The position numbers and the translations under genes were made by a program. The notes below the pieces were generated by a model. That model was not told where the DNA came from, did no database searches, and saw only the letters and a list, made by a program, of their open reading frames with translations. From Sphaerochaetaceae bacterium (GTDB taxonomy: Bacteria; Spirochaetota; Spirochaetia; Sphaerochaetales; Sphaerochaetaceae): a stretch of DNA of 32,384 nt. Within the stretch, counting starts at the first letter, position 1. Every line of letters begins with the position of its first letter. The DNA lies in assembly GCA_028532765.1 (NCBI GenBank), contig JAQQAR010000024.1, positions 1 through 32,384 of the forward strand, given 5' to 3'. Below, one piece after another: positions 32,379 through 32,384 of the stretch.

Positions 32379-32384
32379 GCAATA

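Overview
The window looks like chromosomal DNA of an anaerobic spirochaete, most likely a Sphaerochaeta-type organism. The grounds are a RarA protein with the unusual C-terminal fusion, an ammonium channel fused to PII, a diaminopimelate pathway built on DapL, two clostridial-type ferredoxin loci, and dense gene packing with frequent ATGA overlaps. This assignment is inference from gene content; no 16S or other marker is present. I see no mobile element, phage, CRISPR array or rRNA. No stretch over 300 bases lacks a gene.

Layout. 1-3569: an Spx/ArsC-like protein, a GNAT acetyltransferase with an unclear start, and a membrane GGDEF-EAL protein. 3717-4332: five leftward tRNA genes (His, Arg, Lys, Leu, Gly, none with encoded CCA) with a promoter and an intrinsic terminator. 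4393-7352: RarA fusion and a lipoprotein. 7471-8178: Bax inhibitor-1-like membrane protein. 8214-10185: leftward three-gene module of CBS-HATPase, DRTGG and PHP proteins, a set I associate with [FeFe]-hydrogenase control. 10290-12150: RluA-type pseudouridine synthase and M29 aminopeptidase. 12157-13993: promoter, two long hairpins and the Amt-PII fusion. 14064-16994: leftward membrane protein, xseA, xseB, purU. 17063-17230: a 55-residue ferredoxin. 17433-18253: a ferredoxin plus membrane Fe-S protein pair. 18429-20750: topoisomerase III with a TTG start. 20840-25432: dapB-dapA-dapL-lysA-ybgC-like operon. 25435-27113: a lipoprotein and a CBM9-like protein, divergently transcribed. 27110-29585: leftward azlC-azlD-tatD-like-tcdA. 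29661-30425: unknown protein. 30422-32341: leftward DUF1295 protein and an anchored MsrB-MsrA fusion.

How the genes work together. The dap operon carries out late lysine/meso-DAP synthesis from aspartate semialdehyde to lysine, using the one-step LL-DAP aminotransferase route. Amt-PII joins ammonium entry and nitrogen sensing in one chain. XseA/XseB, RarA and topoisomerase III belong to DNA repair and replication-fork maintenance. AzlCD exports branched-chain amino acids. MsrBA repairs oxidised methionine outside the cytoplasm.

The most striking points are the RarA/methyltransferase-like fusion, the Amt-PII fusion with its two-hairpin leader, several genes whose -10 box lies only 6 or 7 bases before the ATG and which lack a ribosome binding site (predicted leaderless mRNAs), and four convergent gene pairs whose stop codons touch, overlap or nearly touch, two of them sharing the palindromes CTAG and TTAA.
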